64,000 nt of DNA from Pyxidicoccus sp. MSG2 (GTDB lineage Bacteria; Myxococcota; Myxococcia; Myxococcales; Myxococcaceae): NCBI RefSeq assembly GCF_026626705.1, contig NZ_JAPNKC010000001.1:744001-808000 (forward strand). Reading direction: 5' to 3'. The translations under genes were made by a program, and so were the position numbers. Below, piece after piece: positions 28,966 to 38,056 of the stretch (position 1 is its first letter; each line of letters starts with the position of its first letter). The notes under the pieces were generated by a model that was given only the letters and a program-made list of their open reading frames with translations, was not told the DNA's origin and ran no database searches.

Positions 28966-29868
28966 TCACGCCCGCGGATGCGCGGCGTCGTAGACCTGCT
29001 GCAACTGCTCCCACGTCACCTGGGTATACCGCTGCGTGGTGGACAGGCTCGCGTGGCCGAGCAGTTCCTGGATGCTGCGGATGTCCGCGCCGCCACCCAG
29101 CAGGTGCGTGGCGAACGAGTGGCGCAGCGCATGCGGGCTCACCTTGCGCGCCAGCGCGCACTTGAGCACGTGGGCATCGAGGTGCCGCGCGATGCTTCTC
29201 GGCGTCAGCCGGCCTCCGCGGAAGTTGAGGAACATGGCCTCCGGGGACTGCCCCGCCTTGGGCGTGGCCAGCAGCTCGCCCCGGCGCGCGAGCCAGGCCT
29301 CCAACGCGCGAATGGCCTGCGCGTTGACGGGCACCAGCCGCTCCTTGCTGCCCTTGCCCATCACCCGGACGATGCGCCCGCTCCGGTCCACGTCCAGCGT
29401 GTCCAGGCCGCACAACTCGCTGATGCGCAGCCCCCCCGCGTAGAGCAGCTCGAGGATGGCCTTGTCCCGCAGCCCGAGCACCGTCTTCAGGTCGTGCACA
29501 TCGAGGAGCGCGAACACCTCTTCCACCGGAAGAACCTTGGGCAGTGCCTTCGGCAGCTTCGGGCTCTTCACCAACTTCGCCGGGCTGGCCGGCAAGAGCT
29601 TCTGCCGCACGAGGTACTTGTAGAAAGATTTGATGCTCGCCAGCCGTCGCGCCCGGCTCGCGGGAGCATGGTCCGTGCTCAGCGTGCCCAGGTAGCCGCG
29701 AATCGCCGCGTGCGTGCCCGCCAGGAGCGACAGCTTCATCCGCTCCACCAGGTAGCGCTCGTAGTCCACCAGGTCGATGAGGTAGTTCCGCACCGTGTGC
29801 GGGGACGTGCCCTTCTCGTCCTCCAGGTGGACGCGGAACTGCTCCAGCAGTGGCGACAGGTTCGTCAT
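28966..29868 (-). CDS. xerC: Tyrosine recombinase XerC
   Basis: A 300-residue tyrosine site-specific recombinase of XerC/D length, which with its partner resolves chromosome dimers at dif. The N-terminal SAM-like domain is residues 1 to about 95; the catalytic residues are visible: Arg in AGGLRISELC, Lys in GKGSKERLV, the HALRHSF box, the His of LLGHASLSTT, and the Tyr in TQRYTQV. It is not flanked by phage genes, and its neighbourhood (hslVU) is chromosomal. It is followed 129 bp later by hslV. Confidence 0.93.
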   Translation of the reverse strand: MTNLSPLLEQFRVHLEDEKGTSPHTVRNYLIDLVDYERYLVERMKLSLLAGTHAAIRGYLGTLSTDHAPASRARRLASIKSFYKYLVRQKLLPASPAKLVKSPKLPKALPKVLPVEEVFALLDVHDLKTVLGLRDKAILELLYAGGLRISELCGLDTLDVDRSGRIVRVMGKGSKERLVPVNAQAIRALEAWLARRGELLATPKAGQSPEAMFLNFRGGRLTPRSIARHLDAHVLKCALARKVSPHALRHSFATHLLGGGADIRSIQELLGHASLSTTQRYTQVTWEQLQQVYDAAHPRA

Positions 29869-29922
29869 GGCGCGGTCAGCCTACGGGGCCGGGAGATCCT
29901 CGCAAGATTCCCGGCCCGGTGC

Positions 29923-32160
29923 CTACTTCGTCGCGGGTGCCGCCGCCGGAGGCGCCGCGGGAGCAGGCTCCACCGATGACGGCAGCACCACCGCGCAGGT
30001 GTCCTCGGACAGCCAGCGCGCCCCACACATCGCGGTGAGAATCGGGATGCGGACCTGCCAGAGCAGGACGAATATCACCAGCAACGCGATGCCCAGCCGC
30101 GCCCAGCCGGACAGGCCCTCCGTCTCCCCGTCCTCCTCCTGCTGACGGGCCAGCTCCGGACGCACCATGTCCATCCGATCCACCCGCGCGCCCTTGGGCA
30201 GCCTCGGACGCCGCGTCACCAGCGACGACAGCGCGGGCGTCAGCATCAGCCGGTCATTCAGCGCCCAGCCCGAGCCCTCCAGCAGCAATGCCAGGTTGCG
30301 CCGCCGCAGCTTCAGCCAGCCCAGCAATCCCGCCGGAGCCATCACCACAATCGCAATCAACGTTGCAGCCGAGATGAGGTCGATCAACGTCAGCGACTTC
30401 ACCTGCGTCACGATGAATGCGAACGAAGAACCCAGCGCCGCCGCCGCGATGCTGCCCGCCGCCACCATCCCCGCGATGCCACCCGTGGCCGGAGCCGCCG
30501 CTGCCGGAGCAGCACCCGCCGCGGGAGGAGCCACCACTGCCTGCGTGTAGCCCTTCTCCAACGTCGTATCGAACGTCTTCTCCCCCGCTGTCGCCAGTCC
30601 CTCCACCTTGCTGGTGATGAAGGCACCCATGCGCGTGAAGGGCATGGTCATCGCCTCCCACAGCGACACGGGCTGGCGGATGACCTGGGTCACCGTGGCG
30701 TCGTGCTCCTTGCCGTCCACGTCGTAGAAGATGCCGCGCTTGCCCACCACCAGGTCCGTGCTCCGCCCGCGCGTGACGGGCACCGCCACCTCGTAGCTCG
30801 GCGCCCCATCCTTCGGCGCCACCTGGACGTAGAGGACACACGTCGTCCCCTGCGCCGTGAGCGCCGCATGTGCAGCCCGATTCGTCGTCAGCACCGACAG
30901 CGTGTACTTGCGCCCGCCGAGGATGAGCGTCCCCTTCTCCACCAGCGCCAGCCGCCTCGGCAGGTAGATGTTGGGCATGCTGATGAAGTTGTTCGCGAAC
31001 ACCAGCAGCCAGCGCTGGTAGAGCACCAACCGCTCCAGCTCGACGATGGCGTCCAGCGTCGGCTTCAGCAGCAGGTCCGCGGCGCACGCCGATTCAATCG
31101 CCGCCAGGTCCGTGGCCTCGACAGTGGGGCGCGCTTCCACCACCTTGCGCACCGGGCTCGCGTCGAGCTTCGCCTGCCACGCCAGCACCGCGTCCGCCTT
31201 CGCCAACATCTCCCGCCAGGCCGGGTCCGTCAGCCGCCTCGCGTCGCCCGTCACCTGCGTCGCCACGTCACGGCGGAACGCCTCCAGCGTCTCGTACGCC
31301 GGACCGCGGTGGATGCGGGACCACTCCAGCACGCCCGCGGGCTCGGGCGGGGCGATGGGCAAATCTCCCGCAGCCTTCCCTAGCGCCGCCACGTCTCCCA
31401 GCGCGCCCTCCACCCGCCCGGCGGGCAGGCGCAGGCTCGCGGCGGCCTCCGGCTGCGCGGCCACCAGCCGGCACTGCACGAAGTACGCGTCCAACCATGG
31501 CGCCACCTCGCGGATGCGCTTCGCCGTGTCCAGGCTCGCGTCGCCCAGGGTGAAGACCGCGCCGCGCGCGTCCAGGTGCGCGAGCAGGGCCGTGCGCTCC
31601 TCGCGGAAGCGCTGCACCATGGCCGGGTCGATGCCCGCCTCACCCGCCCGGTTCTTCACCTCCGGGAAGCAGGCCATGAGGTCCACCGCCAGCGGGCGCA
31701 GCTGCTCGGGCAGGTGCGCCGGGGAGACGATGCCGTCCCCGTTCTGCCCCGCCGCACGCAGCGCCGGGTCACTGGCCCGCACCTGGTCCAGCGAGATTCG
31801 CGCCATGTCCGGCGCCTTCAGCGTCCGGAGGATGGTCTCCGCCGCGCTCCGCAGCGGCCGGGCCTCCTCGGTGAGGGCACCCAGCTCCAGCACGGGGCTG
31901 CCCTCGTCCGCGCCCTTGCGGTCCTTCAGTTGCTTCGCCGCCCACTCCACCGCGGCGCGCACCTCCGCCACGCGGATGCGGGCGTTGCCGTCCGTGTCCA
32001 GGAACGTCAGGAAGCGCGAGTCACAGTTCAGCCCCTCCAGTGGACACGCGGTGGCAATCCACTGCGTCTCGGGGATGCGCACCGCCTCCTCGAGCACGTC
32101 GAAGGAGGGAAGGTCCACCTGGAGCGAGCCGCCATAGCGGCGATAGATGAGAGAGGCCAT
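29923..32160 (-). CDS. EF-hand-containing membrane protein of unknown function
   Basis: A 745-residue protein without signal peptide. Near the N-terminus (D55-E66) it has a textbook EF-hand loop, D-T-D-G-N-A-R-I-R-V-A-E, and a second, degenerate one (QNGDGIVSPAHL, about residue 140). A long soluble region follows (to about 520) with acidic helices and a beta-rich stretch (LILGGRKYTLSVLT, TTCVLYVQVAP). The last about 200 residues contain three hydrophobic segments (AGSIAAAALGSSFAFIV, ISAATLIAIVVMAPAGLLG, ARLGIALLVIFVLLW), interrupted by a Pro/Ala linker. The ATG at 32160 begins MASLIYRRYGG. I do not know the family; calcium sensing at the membrane is an inference from the loop. Confidence 0.75.
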   Translation of the reverse strand: MASLIYRRYGGSLQVDLPSFDVLEEAVRIPETQWIATACPLEGLNCDSRFLTFLDTDGNARIRVAEVRAAVEWAAKQLKDRKGADEGSPVLELGALTEEARPLRSAAETILRTLKAPDMARISLDQVRASDPALRAAGQNGDGIVSPAHLPEQLRPLAVDLMACFPEVKNRAGEAGIDPAMVQRFREERTALLAHLDARGAVFTLGDASLDTAKRIREVAPWLDAYFVQCRLVAAQPEAAASLRLPAGRVEGALGDVAALGKAAGDLPIAPPEPAGVLEWSRIHRGPAYETLEAFRRDVATQVTGDARRLTDPAWREMLAKADAVLAWQAKLDASPVRKVVEARPTVEATDLAAIESACAADLLLKPTLDAIVELERLVLYQRWLLVFANNFISMPNIYLPRRLALVEKGTLILGGRKYTLSVLTTNRAAHAALTAQGTTCVLYVQVAPKDGAPSYEVAVPVTRGRSTDLVVGKRGIFYDVDGKEHDATVTQVIRQPVSLWEAMTMPFTRMGAFITSKVEGLATAGEKTFDTTLEKGYTQAVVAPPAAGAAPAAAAPATGGIAGMVAAGSIAAAALGSSFAFIVTQVKSLTLIDLISAATLIAIVVMAPAGLLGWLKLRRRNLALLLEGSGWALNDRLMLTPALSSLVTRRPRLPKGARVDRMDMVRPELARQQEEDGETEGLSGWARLGIALLVIFVLLWQVRIPILTAMCGARWLSEDTCAVVLPSSVEPAPAAPPAAAPATK

Positions 32161-32271
32161 CGGGCGGCGGAAGTAAGCACACCGCCCGAGGTCCTGCACG
32201 CTTCCGGCGAGGGCGAGCGGTGAATCCGCTTCCGCCCCCCGTCCTTCACGGTGCTCGAACCGGCCGCCGGA

Positions 32272-33945
32272 CTACTTCTGCGCGGCCGTCTCGAGCGTGG
32301 CGGGCACGCTGTACACGCCCGCCTTCGGTCCCTGCGCGATGATGTACACGGCGCGCGAGTCGCCCTTGCCCGCGAACGACACCGGCACCTGCACGCCCTG
32401 GTCGAGCGTTTTGCGCGCCTGCGTCTTCACGTCGTACACCGCCACGTCATACGTGTCCGAGTCCATCCGCGCGTACGTGAAGAGCACCCGCTGGCCATCC
32501 TCGGACAGCTTGTAGCTGAACATGCCCTGGATCCACGTCTGCGGCTCGCCGTTGCGCGGTAGCCCCAGCGCCTTGAAGTCACACGCGCGACCGTTGCGGA
32601 TGCAGTTCGAGCGGAACACCACCTGCGTGTTGCCCGGCATGAAGCCGTAGCCGAACACGCCCCTGTGCACCTTCTCCGCCTTCTCCGTGCCCAGCGCGTA
32701 CAGCATCAGGTCCACCGAGTACTCGGGCTTCAGGAAGCGCGAGAGGAACAACACGTACTTCCCATCCGAGCCCCACAGGAAGTTGGGCACGCGGCCCCCC
32801 ACCTGCTTCGTCGCCCCGTCCGGCAGCGCCGCCACCGCCATCAGCCCCGCGCCCGCCGTCTGGTCGTACTTCTCCAGGAAGCCCACCGCCTGCGAGTCCG
32901 GCGAGAAGGCGAACTTCTCCACCCGCTCCCCCAGCTTGCGCCCCGCACCGCCCGCCGCCGGCCCCACGTAGAAATCACCCGGCACGTCCGGCTTCCCGTT
33001 CTCCGTGCGCCCCAGCCACTTGCTGTCCGGCGAGAAGGCGAAGGCGCTCGACGCCACCGCCAGCCGCTTCGGCTTCAGCGCCGGCACCTCCGCCAGGTAC
33101 AAGTCGTAGAGCCCGCGCACGGACTCGCTGCGCACCTGGAAGGCCACGCGCTGTCCGTCCGGAGACACCGCGTAGTCGCCCACCTGGTCCGCCAGCTTGC
33201 GCGGCGCCACCTCCGGCTGCTCCACGGACACCGCCGCCAGCCCACCCGCCGCCGTCAGCCGGCGCTTGATGAGCAGCGTCTTCCCGTCCGGGGTGAACTG
33301 CGCGGTGCTCACTTCCCCCGCCACCTCGGTGAAGGGGCCCGAGGGCAGCGGCCCCAGCTTCAGCCGGCCCGCGTCCACGAAGGCCAGCCGCGTCCCGTCC
33401 GGGCTGGGCAGCATGTAGCTCACCGCCGTGCCCAGCACCGCGGGCTCCGACTTCGCGTCGTCCAGCGCCGCGACGGTCAGCGCGCCCGACTGCGAGGCCG
33501 GGTTGTAGCCCGCGAGGAACAGCGCGTGCTTCGAGTCCGGCGTGACGAGCTGCCCACCCGGCACGTTCGTCACGCCCTCGCCCAGCTTGCGCGGCTCGCC
33601 GCCCTCCACCGGGACGACGTAGAGCTGCCCCAGGAGCATCTGCGGAGGAATCCCGTCCAGCCGGGGCTTCTGGCCGTTGAGCAGGTACGTGGCCTTCAGC
33701 CCGTCCGGCGTCACGCGCAGGTCCGCCGCCCGGCCCGCCGCCAGGAGCAGCCCCTGTCCCGCTTCCGGTGCGCCACGGCTGGGAGCCGGCGCGCGCGCCG
33801 CGCTTCCACCCGTCGAGCCACTGCTGGCCGCGGGCGCCGCCGCGCCGCCGCTGCCCTCATTCCCCTTCTTGCAGCCCGCACCCGCCACCGCGAGCGCGGC
33901 CAGTAGACCTGCACCCAGAAGTCGCCCCTGCCGCGTCCGCATCAT
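32272..33945 (-). CDS. Beta-propeller (PD40/TolB-like) lipoprotein
   Basis: A 557-residue lipoprotein: [19 protein letters not shown] is a signal with a lipobox Cys, followed by a Gly/Ala/Ser-rich linker. The mature part carries repeated WD40-like PD40 motifs ([67 protein letters not shown]), the blade signature of TolB-like six- or seven-bladed propellers. It should sit on the periplasmic side of the outer or inner membrane and bind proteins or ligands. Its ATG overlaps the trmFO stop in an ATGA with GAGGAG upstream, so it is translationally coupled to trmFO. Confidence 0.87.
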   Translation of the reverse strand: MMRTRQGRLLGAGLLAALAVAGAGCKKGNEGSGGAAAPAASSGSTGGSAARAPAPSRGAPEAGQGLLLAAGRAADLRVTPDGLKATYLLNGQKPRLDGIPPQMLLGQLYVVPVEGGEPRKLGEGVTNVPGGQLVTPDSKHALFLAGYNPASQSGALTVAALDDAKSEPAVLGTAVSYMLPSPDGTRLAFVDAGRLKLGPLPSGPFTEVAGEVSTAQFTPDGKTLLIKRRLTAAGGLAAVSVEQPEVAPRKLADQVGDYAVSPDGQRVAFQVRSESVRGLYDLYLAEVPALKPKRLAVASSAFAFSPDSKWLGRTENGKPDVPGDFYVGPAAGGAGRKLGERVEKFAFSPDSQAVGFLEKYDQTAGAGLMAVAALPDGATKQVGGRVPNFLWGSDGKYVLFLSRFLKPEYSVDLMLYALGTEKAEKVHRGVFGYGFMPGNTQVVFRSNCIRNGRACDFKALGLPRNGEPQTWIQGMFSYKLSEDGQRVLFTYARMDSDTYDVAVYDVKTQARKTLDQGVQVPVSFAGKGDSRAVYIIAQGPKAGVYSVPATLETAAQK

Positions 33946-35309
33946 GCGCTCCTCTGTTCCCCGTGCTCGGGCGTGCCCGGCACGCCCGCGTGCGGTAGCC
34001 ACTCCGCCAGGGCCTGCTTCGCCCTCGCCGAGTACGCTGCCCGCTTGTCCGCCTTCTTCACCCGCCCGGCCAGCGGCGGGAAGAGGCCGAAGATGATGTT
34101 GGAGGGCTGGTGCGGGTAGTCCGGTGGGTGCGCTTCTCCCGTCACGTGACGGAACAGCGCGCCCAATGCCGTGGTGGCCGGAGGCGGAACGAACTCCTTC
34201 CCCGTCAGCTTCGCGTGCAGCGCCAGCGCCACCAGGTACCCGCACGCCGCGCTCTCCACGTAGCCCTCCACGCCGGAAATCTGCCCCGCGAAGTACAGCC
34301 TCGGCTCCGACTTCAGCGACAAGTCCCGCGACAGCAGCCGGGGCGAGTCGATGAAGGTGTTGCGGTGGATCTGCCCCATCCGCAGGAACTCCGCCTGCTG
34401 GAGGCCGGGGATGCACGTGCTGAAGATGCGCTTCTGTTCACCCCACGTCAGCCGCGTCTGGAAGCCCACCATGTTCCATGACGTGCCCGCCGTGTCCTCC
34501 ATGCGCAGCTGCACCACCGCATAGGGCTCCTGGCCCGAGCGAGGGTCTCTCAAGCCCACCGGCTTCATCGGCCCGTAGGCCAGCGTGTCGTCGCCGCGCT
34601 CCGCCATCACTTCAATCGGCAGACACCCTTCGAAGTATTTCGGTTCCTCGAAAGCGTGCGGCACCACCTTCTGGCCGGCCTTCACCTCGGCGATGAAGCG
34701 GTAGTACTCGTCGCGCGTCATCGGAAGGTTGAGGTAGTCGTCCCCGCCGCCCTTGCCGTAGCGGCTCTGCCGGAAGGCCACGTTCAGGTCGATGGAGTCC
34801 CCGGAGATGATGGGGGCGATGGAGTCGTAGAAGTAGAGCTTCGTCCCCACGTGCCGCTCCAGCTCGCGGGTAAGCGCGTCCGACGTGAGCGGCCCCGTGG
34901 CCACCACCACCGGGCCCTCGTCCGGCAGACGCTCCACCTCGCCCGCCACCACCTCCACGCCCGCCATGCGGTGGAGCGTCTCCGTGATTGCACCGGAGAA
35001 GCGCTCGCGCTCCACCGCCAGCGCGTCACCCGCGGGCACGCGGTGCGCGTCCGCGGTGCCCAGCACCAGCGAGCCCAGCGCGCGCAATTCCGCGTGCAGC
35101 AGGCCGATGGCGCTCTCCGGGTTGTCCGAGCGCAGCGAGTTGCTGCACACCAGCTCCGCGAACTGGTCCGACTTGTGGGCCGGCGAGCGCTTGTGCGGCT
35201 TCATCTCGCGCAGTTCCACGGACACGCCGCGGCGGGCGAGCTGGTATGCGCACTCGCTGCCCGCCAGGCCTCCGCCAATCACCGTCACCCGCTGCTTCAC
35301 GTCAGCCAT
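33942..35309 (-). CDS. trmFO: Methylenetetrahydrofolate-tRNA uracil-5 methyltransferase (FAD)
   Basis: A 455-residue TrmFO/Gid protein that makes 5-methyluridine-54 in tRNA using methylene-THF and FADH2. The FAD-binding [18 protein letters not shown] motif begins at about residue 12, and [29 protein letters not shown]-type elements and [16 protein letters not shown] follow, as expected for the family. A strong GGGAGGAGCGGG box precedes the ATG. Length is normal. It is divergent from the DksA-like gene and coupled to the beta-propeller lipoprotein gene. Confidence 0.95.
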   Translation of the reverse strand: MADVKQRVTVIGGGLAGSECAYQLARRGVSVELREMKPHKRSPAHKSDQFAELVCSNSLRSDNPESAIGLLHAELRALGSLVLGTADAHRVPAGDALAVERERFSGAITETLHRMAGVEVVAGEVERLPDEGPVVVATGPLTSDALTRELERHVGTKLYFYDSIAPIISGDSIDLNVAFRQSRYGKGGGDDYLNLPMTRDEYYRFIAEVKAGQKVVPHAFEEPKYFEGCLPIEVMAERGDDTLAYGPMKPVGLRDPRSGQEPYAVVQLRMEDTAGTSWNMVGFQTRLTWGEQKRIFSTCIPGLQQAEFLRMGQIHRNTFIDSPRLLSRDLSLKSEPRLYFAGQISGVEGYVESAACGYLVALALHAKLTGKEFVPPPATTALGALFRHVTGEAHPPDYPHQPSNIIFGLFPPLAGRVKKADKRAAYSARAKQALAEWLPHAGVPGTPEHGEQRSA

Positions 35310-35585
35310 CCCGCTCCTCCCGGGCGCGCGCCGTCGCCCGTCGGTGAACTGTTAGCAGGACCGGGCCGCCCTTTCCCAGAAGTGAAAGCGGGCGCGTCAA
35401 CCACTGTCTCCCAGGGCATGCCGCCTGCCCGCCTGCCCAGCGACCCACCGGAGCCCCCCGTTGGAAGGCGCGGTTTCCCTACCTGGGTTGAACCCCTACG
35501 TTTCTCGCGTTCGTCGCGCCGGAGCGGCCTTCCATCCGGACGAGCGGAAATGAACTCGAAGACTGGAGCAATCGGAGACATGGCC

Positions 35586-35972
35586 ATGGCCCGAAGCAAC
35601 GACCTGAACAGGATTCGCGAGCTCCTCCAGCGCCGGCGCCGGGAAATCCTCACGGCGAACGCGGGCGCGCATCGGGAGCTGACCGCCCTCAAGGACCAGG
35701 AGAGGGACCCCGAGTACGAGGAGAATGCCCAGTCGGAGCTGGCGGACTACACCCTGTCCAGCCTGCTCGAGTCCCAGCGGCGCGAAATCATGCTCATCGA
35801 CGCGGCCCTGCGCCGCATGGAGATGGGCGTCTTCGGAGACTGCGTGGACTGCGGCTTCGAGATTCCAATCGAGCGCCTGGAAGCCCTGCCCTTCGCCATC
35901 CGCTGCGAGGAGGACGCCAGCATCCACGAGCTGGAGACGCGCGGCGGGCCCATGGCCACGCCCTCGCTCTAG
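35586..35972 (+). CDS. DksA/TraR-type transcription regulator with incomplete zinc site
   Basis: A 128-residue protein with a coiled-coil N-terminal half (LNRIRELLQRRRREILTANA) and a C-terminal DksA/TraR zinc-finger region. The Zn ligands read C86-x2-C89-x17-C107-x2-D110: the fourth Cys of the canonical C4 finger is replaced by Asp, so zinc may be held by three Cys plus Asp, or not at all. GDCVDCGFEIPIERLEALP matches the family (positions 84-102). DksA-like proteins bind RNA polymerase secondary channel and alter promoter choice, often with ppGpp. The ATG was chosen for its spacing to GGAG; an upstream ATG at 35550 is possible. Not the housekeeping DksA, which is longer. Confidence 0.82.
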   Translation: MARSNDLNRIRELLQRRRREILTANAGAHRELTALKDQERDPEYEENAQSELADYTLSSLLESQRREIMLIDAALRRMEMGVFGDCVDCGFEIPIERLEALPFAIRCEEDASIHELETRGGPMATPSL

Positions 35973-35992
35973 CCTTCCGTCCGCTGAATGAG

Positions 35993-36021
35993 GGGCGCTC
36001 CCGCCGTGCCGGGGAGCGCCC
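35993..36021. terminator. Perfect hairpin between dksA-like and exbD-like genes
   Basis: GGGCGCTCCC (35993-36002) pairs with GGGAGCGCCC (36012-36021); loop 9 bases. It lies 20 bp after the DksA-like stop and its far arm touches the stop codon (TAG, CTA on plus at 36021) of the convergent TolR-like gene. Probably a bidirectional terminator. Confidence 0.55.
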
Positions 36022-36602
36022 TACTCGCCTTCCTTCTGGAGGACGACGAACCGGTAGTTCTCCAGCTCGTTCTGCCCCGCCGTGTAGAGCACGGTGAGGA
36101 GCATGTCGTAGGGAACCTTCTTGTCCGCGATGACGGACAGCTCCCGGCTGAAGGGGGCGGAGGGGTTCCGCTCGGCGATGTACTTCAGCTTCTCCACTTC
36201 CTTCTTCAGCTGCGCGTCCAGCGGCAGCACCAGCCGGCCCTGAATCTTGTCGGCTGGAATCACGCCGTTCTGCAGCCGGAGCACCTCACGCTCGCCCACC
36301 AGGATGTTCTTGGGGGTGATGGTGACGGCCACGGTGTCCTTCGGCGTGGCGCGCGTGGTGGACACGGGCGGGCGCACGTCCTCGGACGCCGTCACCGCGG
36401 CGGAGGACGAGGCGAAGGACTTGAGCAGGAACACCAGGAGGATGGTCATCATGTCCATCATCGCGGTGATGTTCAGCTCCTTGATTTCCCCCGCGGCCTC
36501 GCGCTCCTTGCGCTTCTTGCGCGCCAGCGCCTTGCGGTAGCGCAGCCGCGCCAGCGTCTCTTCGTCGGCCTCGCTCAGGGCGGGTGTCGTCGGCTCGGCC
36601 AT
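36021..36602 (-). CDS. ExbD/TolR-family proton-channel subunit (second TolR)
   Basis: A 193-residue single-pass protein: a basic cytoplasmic N-terminus (residues 1 to about 42), one membrane helix with the essential acidic residue D50 in MMDMMTILLVFLLKSFA, then a periplasmic domain containing the EVLRLQNGVIPADKIQG and NPSAPFSRELSVIADKK elements. TolR/ExbD proteins convert proton flow through a TolQ/ExbB ring into force on an outer-membrane partner. It is the third gene of the TolQ-TolR-TolR operon, three bases downstream of the first TolR. Its basic N-terminus (KALARKKRKEREAAG) is longer than usual. Confidence 0.88.
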   Translation of the reverse strand: MAEPTTPALSEADEETLARLRYRKALARKKRKEREAAGEIKELNITAMMDMMTILLVFLLKSFASSSAAVTASEDVRPPVSTTRATPKDTVAVTITPKNILVGEREVLRLQNGVIPADKIQGRLVLPLDAQLKKEVEKLKYIAERNPSAPFSRELSVIADKKVPYDMLLTVLYTAGQNELENYRFVVLQKEGE

Positions 36603-36605
36603 GGG

Positions 36606-37136
36606 TCAGATCGCCCCGAGGGTGACGTCCGGGAACAGCAGGCGGTGCGGGCTGGCCTGCGTCTCGCGGATGGCGTCCAGCGTCTGGGTGAGGGCCTCGT
36701 AGGGGATGTCCGGATCCGCGCCGACGATGACCTTCGTCTCCTTGGGAAACGCCGCCTTGATCTCCACCATCTTCGCGTTGAGCGCCCGGAAGTCGTAGGT
36801 GCCGTCCGCCAGCACCGGCACGGTGGGCTGGTCCGCCGCCGCGCCCTCCTGACCGAGGATGGCATTCTCGCTGCTGACGAAGTGGCCCTTCTTGGAGATG
36901 AGCACGGACAGCGTCAGCTTCTGCTCGTCCTGCCCCTCCTGCGTCATGCCCGCGCTGGGCGCGCCGTAGCTGGGGGCATTCACGTTCAGGATGCCGAACG
37001 TGGCGAGGCCCGTGATGGACAGCAGCATGAAGATGATGAGGTTCATGAGGATGTCGAGGTACGGGACGATGTTCAGCTCGCCCGACTCTTCTTCCTCACG
37101 GACCTTCAGCTTGCGCCGGGAGTAGTGGAACGCCAT
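36606..37136 (-). CDS. ExbD/TolR-family proton-channel subunit (first TolR)
   Basis: A 176-residue TolR/ExbD protein. After a short basic N-terminus the single membrane helix carries the conserved acidic residue D28 in YLDILMNLIIFMLL, and the periplasmic domain has KLTLSVLISKKGHF and VIVGADPDIPYEALTQTLD, the typical ExbD strand and helix. It lies 18 bp downstream of the TolQ gene and three bases upstream of a second TolR gene; a TolQ ring with two non-identical TolR proteins is the arrangement seen in the M. xanthus AglRQS motor, but the two are not necessarily orthologous. Confidence 0.9.
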   Translation of the reverse strand: MAFHYSRRKLKVREEEESGELNIVPYLDILMNLIIFMLLSITGLATFGILNVNAPSYGAPSAGMTQEGQDEQKLTLSVLISKKGHFVSSENAILGQEGAAADQPTVPVLADGTYDFRALNAKMVEIKAAFPKETKVIVGADPDIPYEALTQTLDAIRETQASPHRLLFPDVTLGAI

Positions 37137-37154
37137 GGACGCGCACCGTGCGCC

Positions 37155-37892
37155 TTACGACGCGCGGGACTCGAGCTCCGTGGTTGCCGGGTCCACCGAG
37201 CCGCGACGCGACAGGAGGTTCTCCAGCTTCAGCGCGTTGAGCTCCATCGACTCCACCAGCCCCTTCGCGTACGAGGTGAGGAACAGGTGGAAGACGATGC
37301 AGAGCACCGCGATGGAGAGCGCGAAGGCGGTGTTGTTCATCGCCTTGGAGATACCGTCGGACAGCAGCACCTGCTTCTGCTCCGCCGGCACGTTGCCGAG
37401 CGCCTGGAAGGTGCCGATGAGGCCGAAGATGGTGCCGACGAGGCCCACCAGCGTGGCGATGTTGGCGAGGGACCACAGCCACGGGATGCGCTTGGACACG
37501 TGCGGGCTGTGCTCGACGATGGCCTCTTCCACCGCCTTGGCCACTTCAATCTCGCCGCGGTTGGCATTCACCAGGCCCGCGCGGATGACCTTCGCCAGCG
37601 GCGAGTTGGGCGCCATGCTGCACACCTTCACCGCGCGGTCCAGGTTGCCACTGCGCACCAGCTTGGCGATCTGCTCCATGAACGGCGGCGCGGGCAGGTT
37701 GTAGCGGAACACCACGGTGACGATGCGCTCCAGCGCCACCGCCAGCGAGCACGCCAGCCAGAACAGGTTCACGAACATGAACGGGCCGCCATCCTTAAAG
37801 AACTTGATGACGGAGTCCGTGACGCCCATCTTGCCGCCCTCCGTGGCCGCAAGTGTCACGTCCAGCAGCAGCTCGCTCACCGAGTGAATCAT
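37155..37892 (-). CDS. TolQ/ExbB/MotA-family proton-channel subunit
   Basis: A 245-residue protein with three membrane helices (about residues 30-55, 140-165 and 180-205). The signature region NIATLVGLVGTIFGLIGTFQAL and ISKAMNNTAFALSIAVLCIV is typical of the MotA/TolQ/ExbB proton channel. The ATG at 37892 follows AAAGGA. With two TolR-like genes it forms a complete Tol/Exb energy-transducing module, but no TolA, TolB or Pal genes are adjacent. Whether it is the housekeeping Tol system or a motility- or sporulation-type motor cannot be told from this window. Confidence 0.93.
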   Translation of the reverse strand: MIHSVSELLLDVTLAATEGGKMGVTDSVIKFFKDGGPFMFVNLFWLACSLAVALERIVTVVFRYNLPAPPFMEQIAKLVRSGNLDRAVKVCSMAPNSPLAKVIRAGLVNANRGEIEVAKAVEEAIVEHSPHVSKRIPWLWSLANIATLVGLVGTIFGLIGTFQALGNVPAEQKQVLLSDGISKAMNNTAFALSIAVLCIVFHLFLTSYAKGLVESMELNALKLENLLSRRGSVDPATTELESRAS

Positions 37893-38056
37893 CGCGCCTG
37901 GTGTCCTTTCGACGCCCGTCCCCCCGGGTGGGCCCGTGCCGGACACGGGCTCCCACAGGACTCTCCCCGAGGAGGGGGCAGCCTGGACTTCTAGGGCGGG
38001 CCCGCCGAGCGTGTCAAGCCACGGACAGGGCCCAGCCCTCCGGAACTACTGGGCTT

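Noticed and set aside
36021-37892. Assigning the TolQ-TolR-TolR operon as the gliding motor AglRQS.
   Set aside because: The layout fits, but I cannot compare sequences, aglZ itself lies far away (19 kb) and no other motor genes are adjacent, so the generic call was kept.
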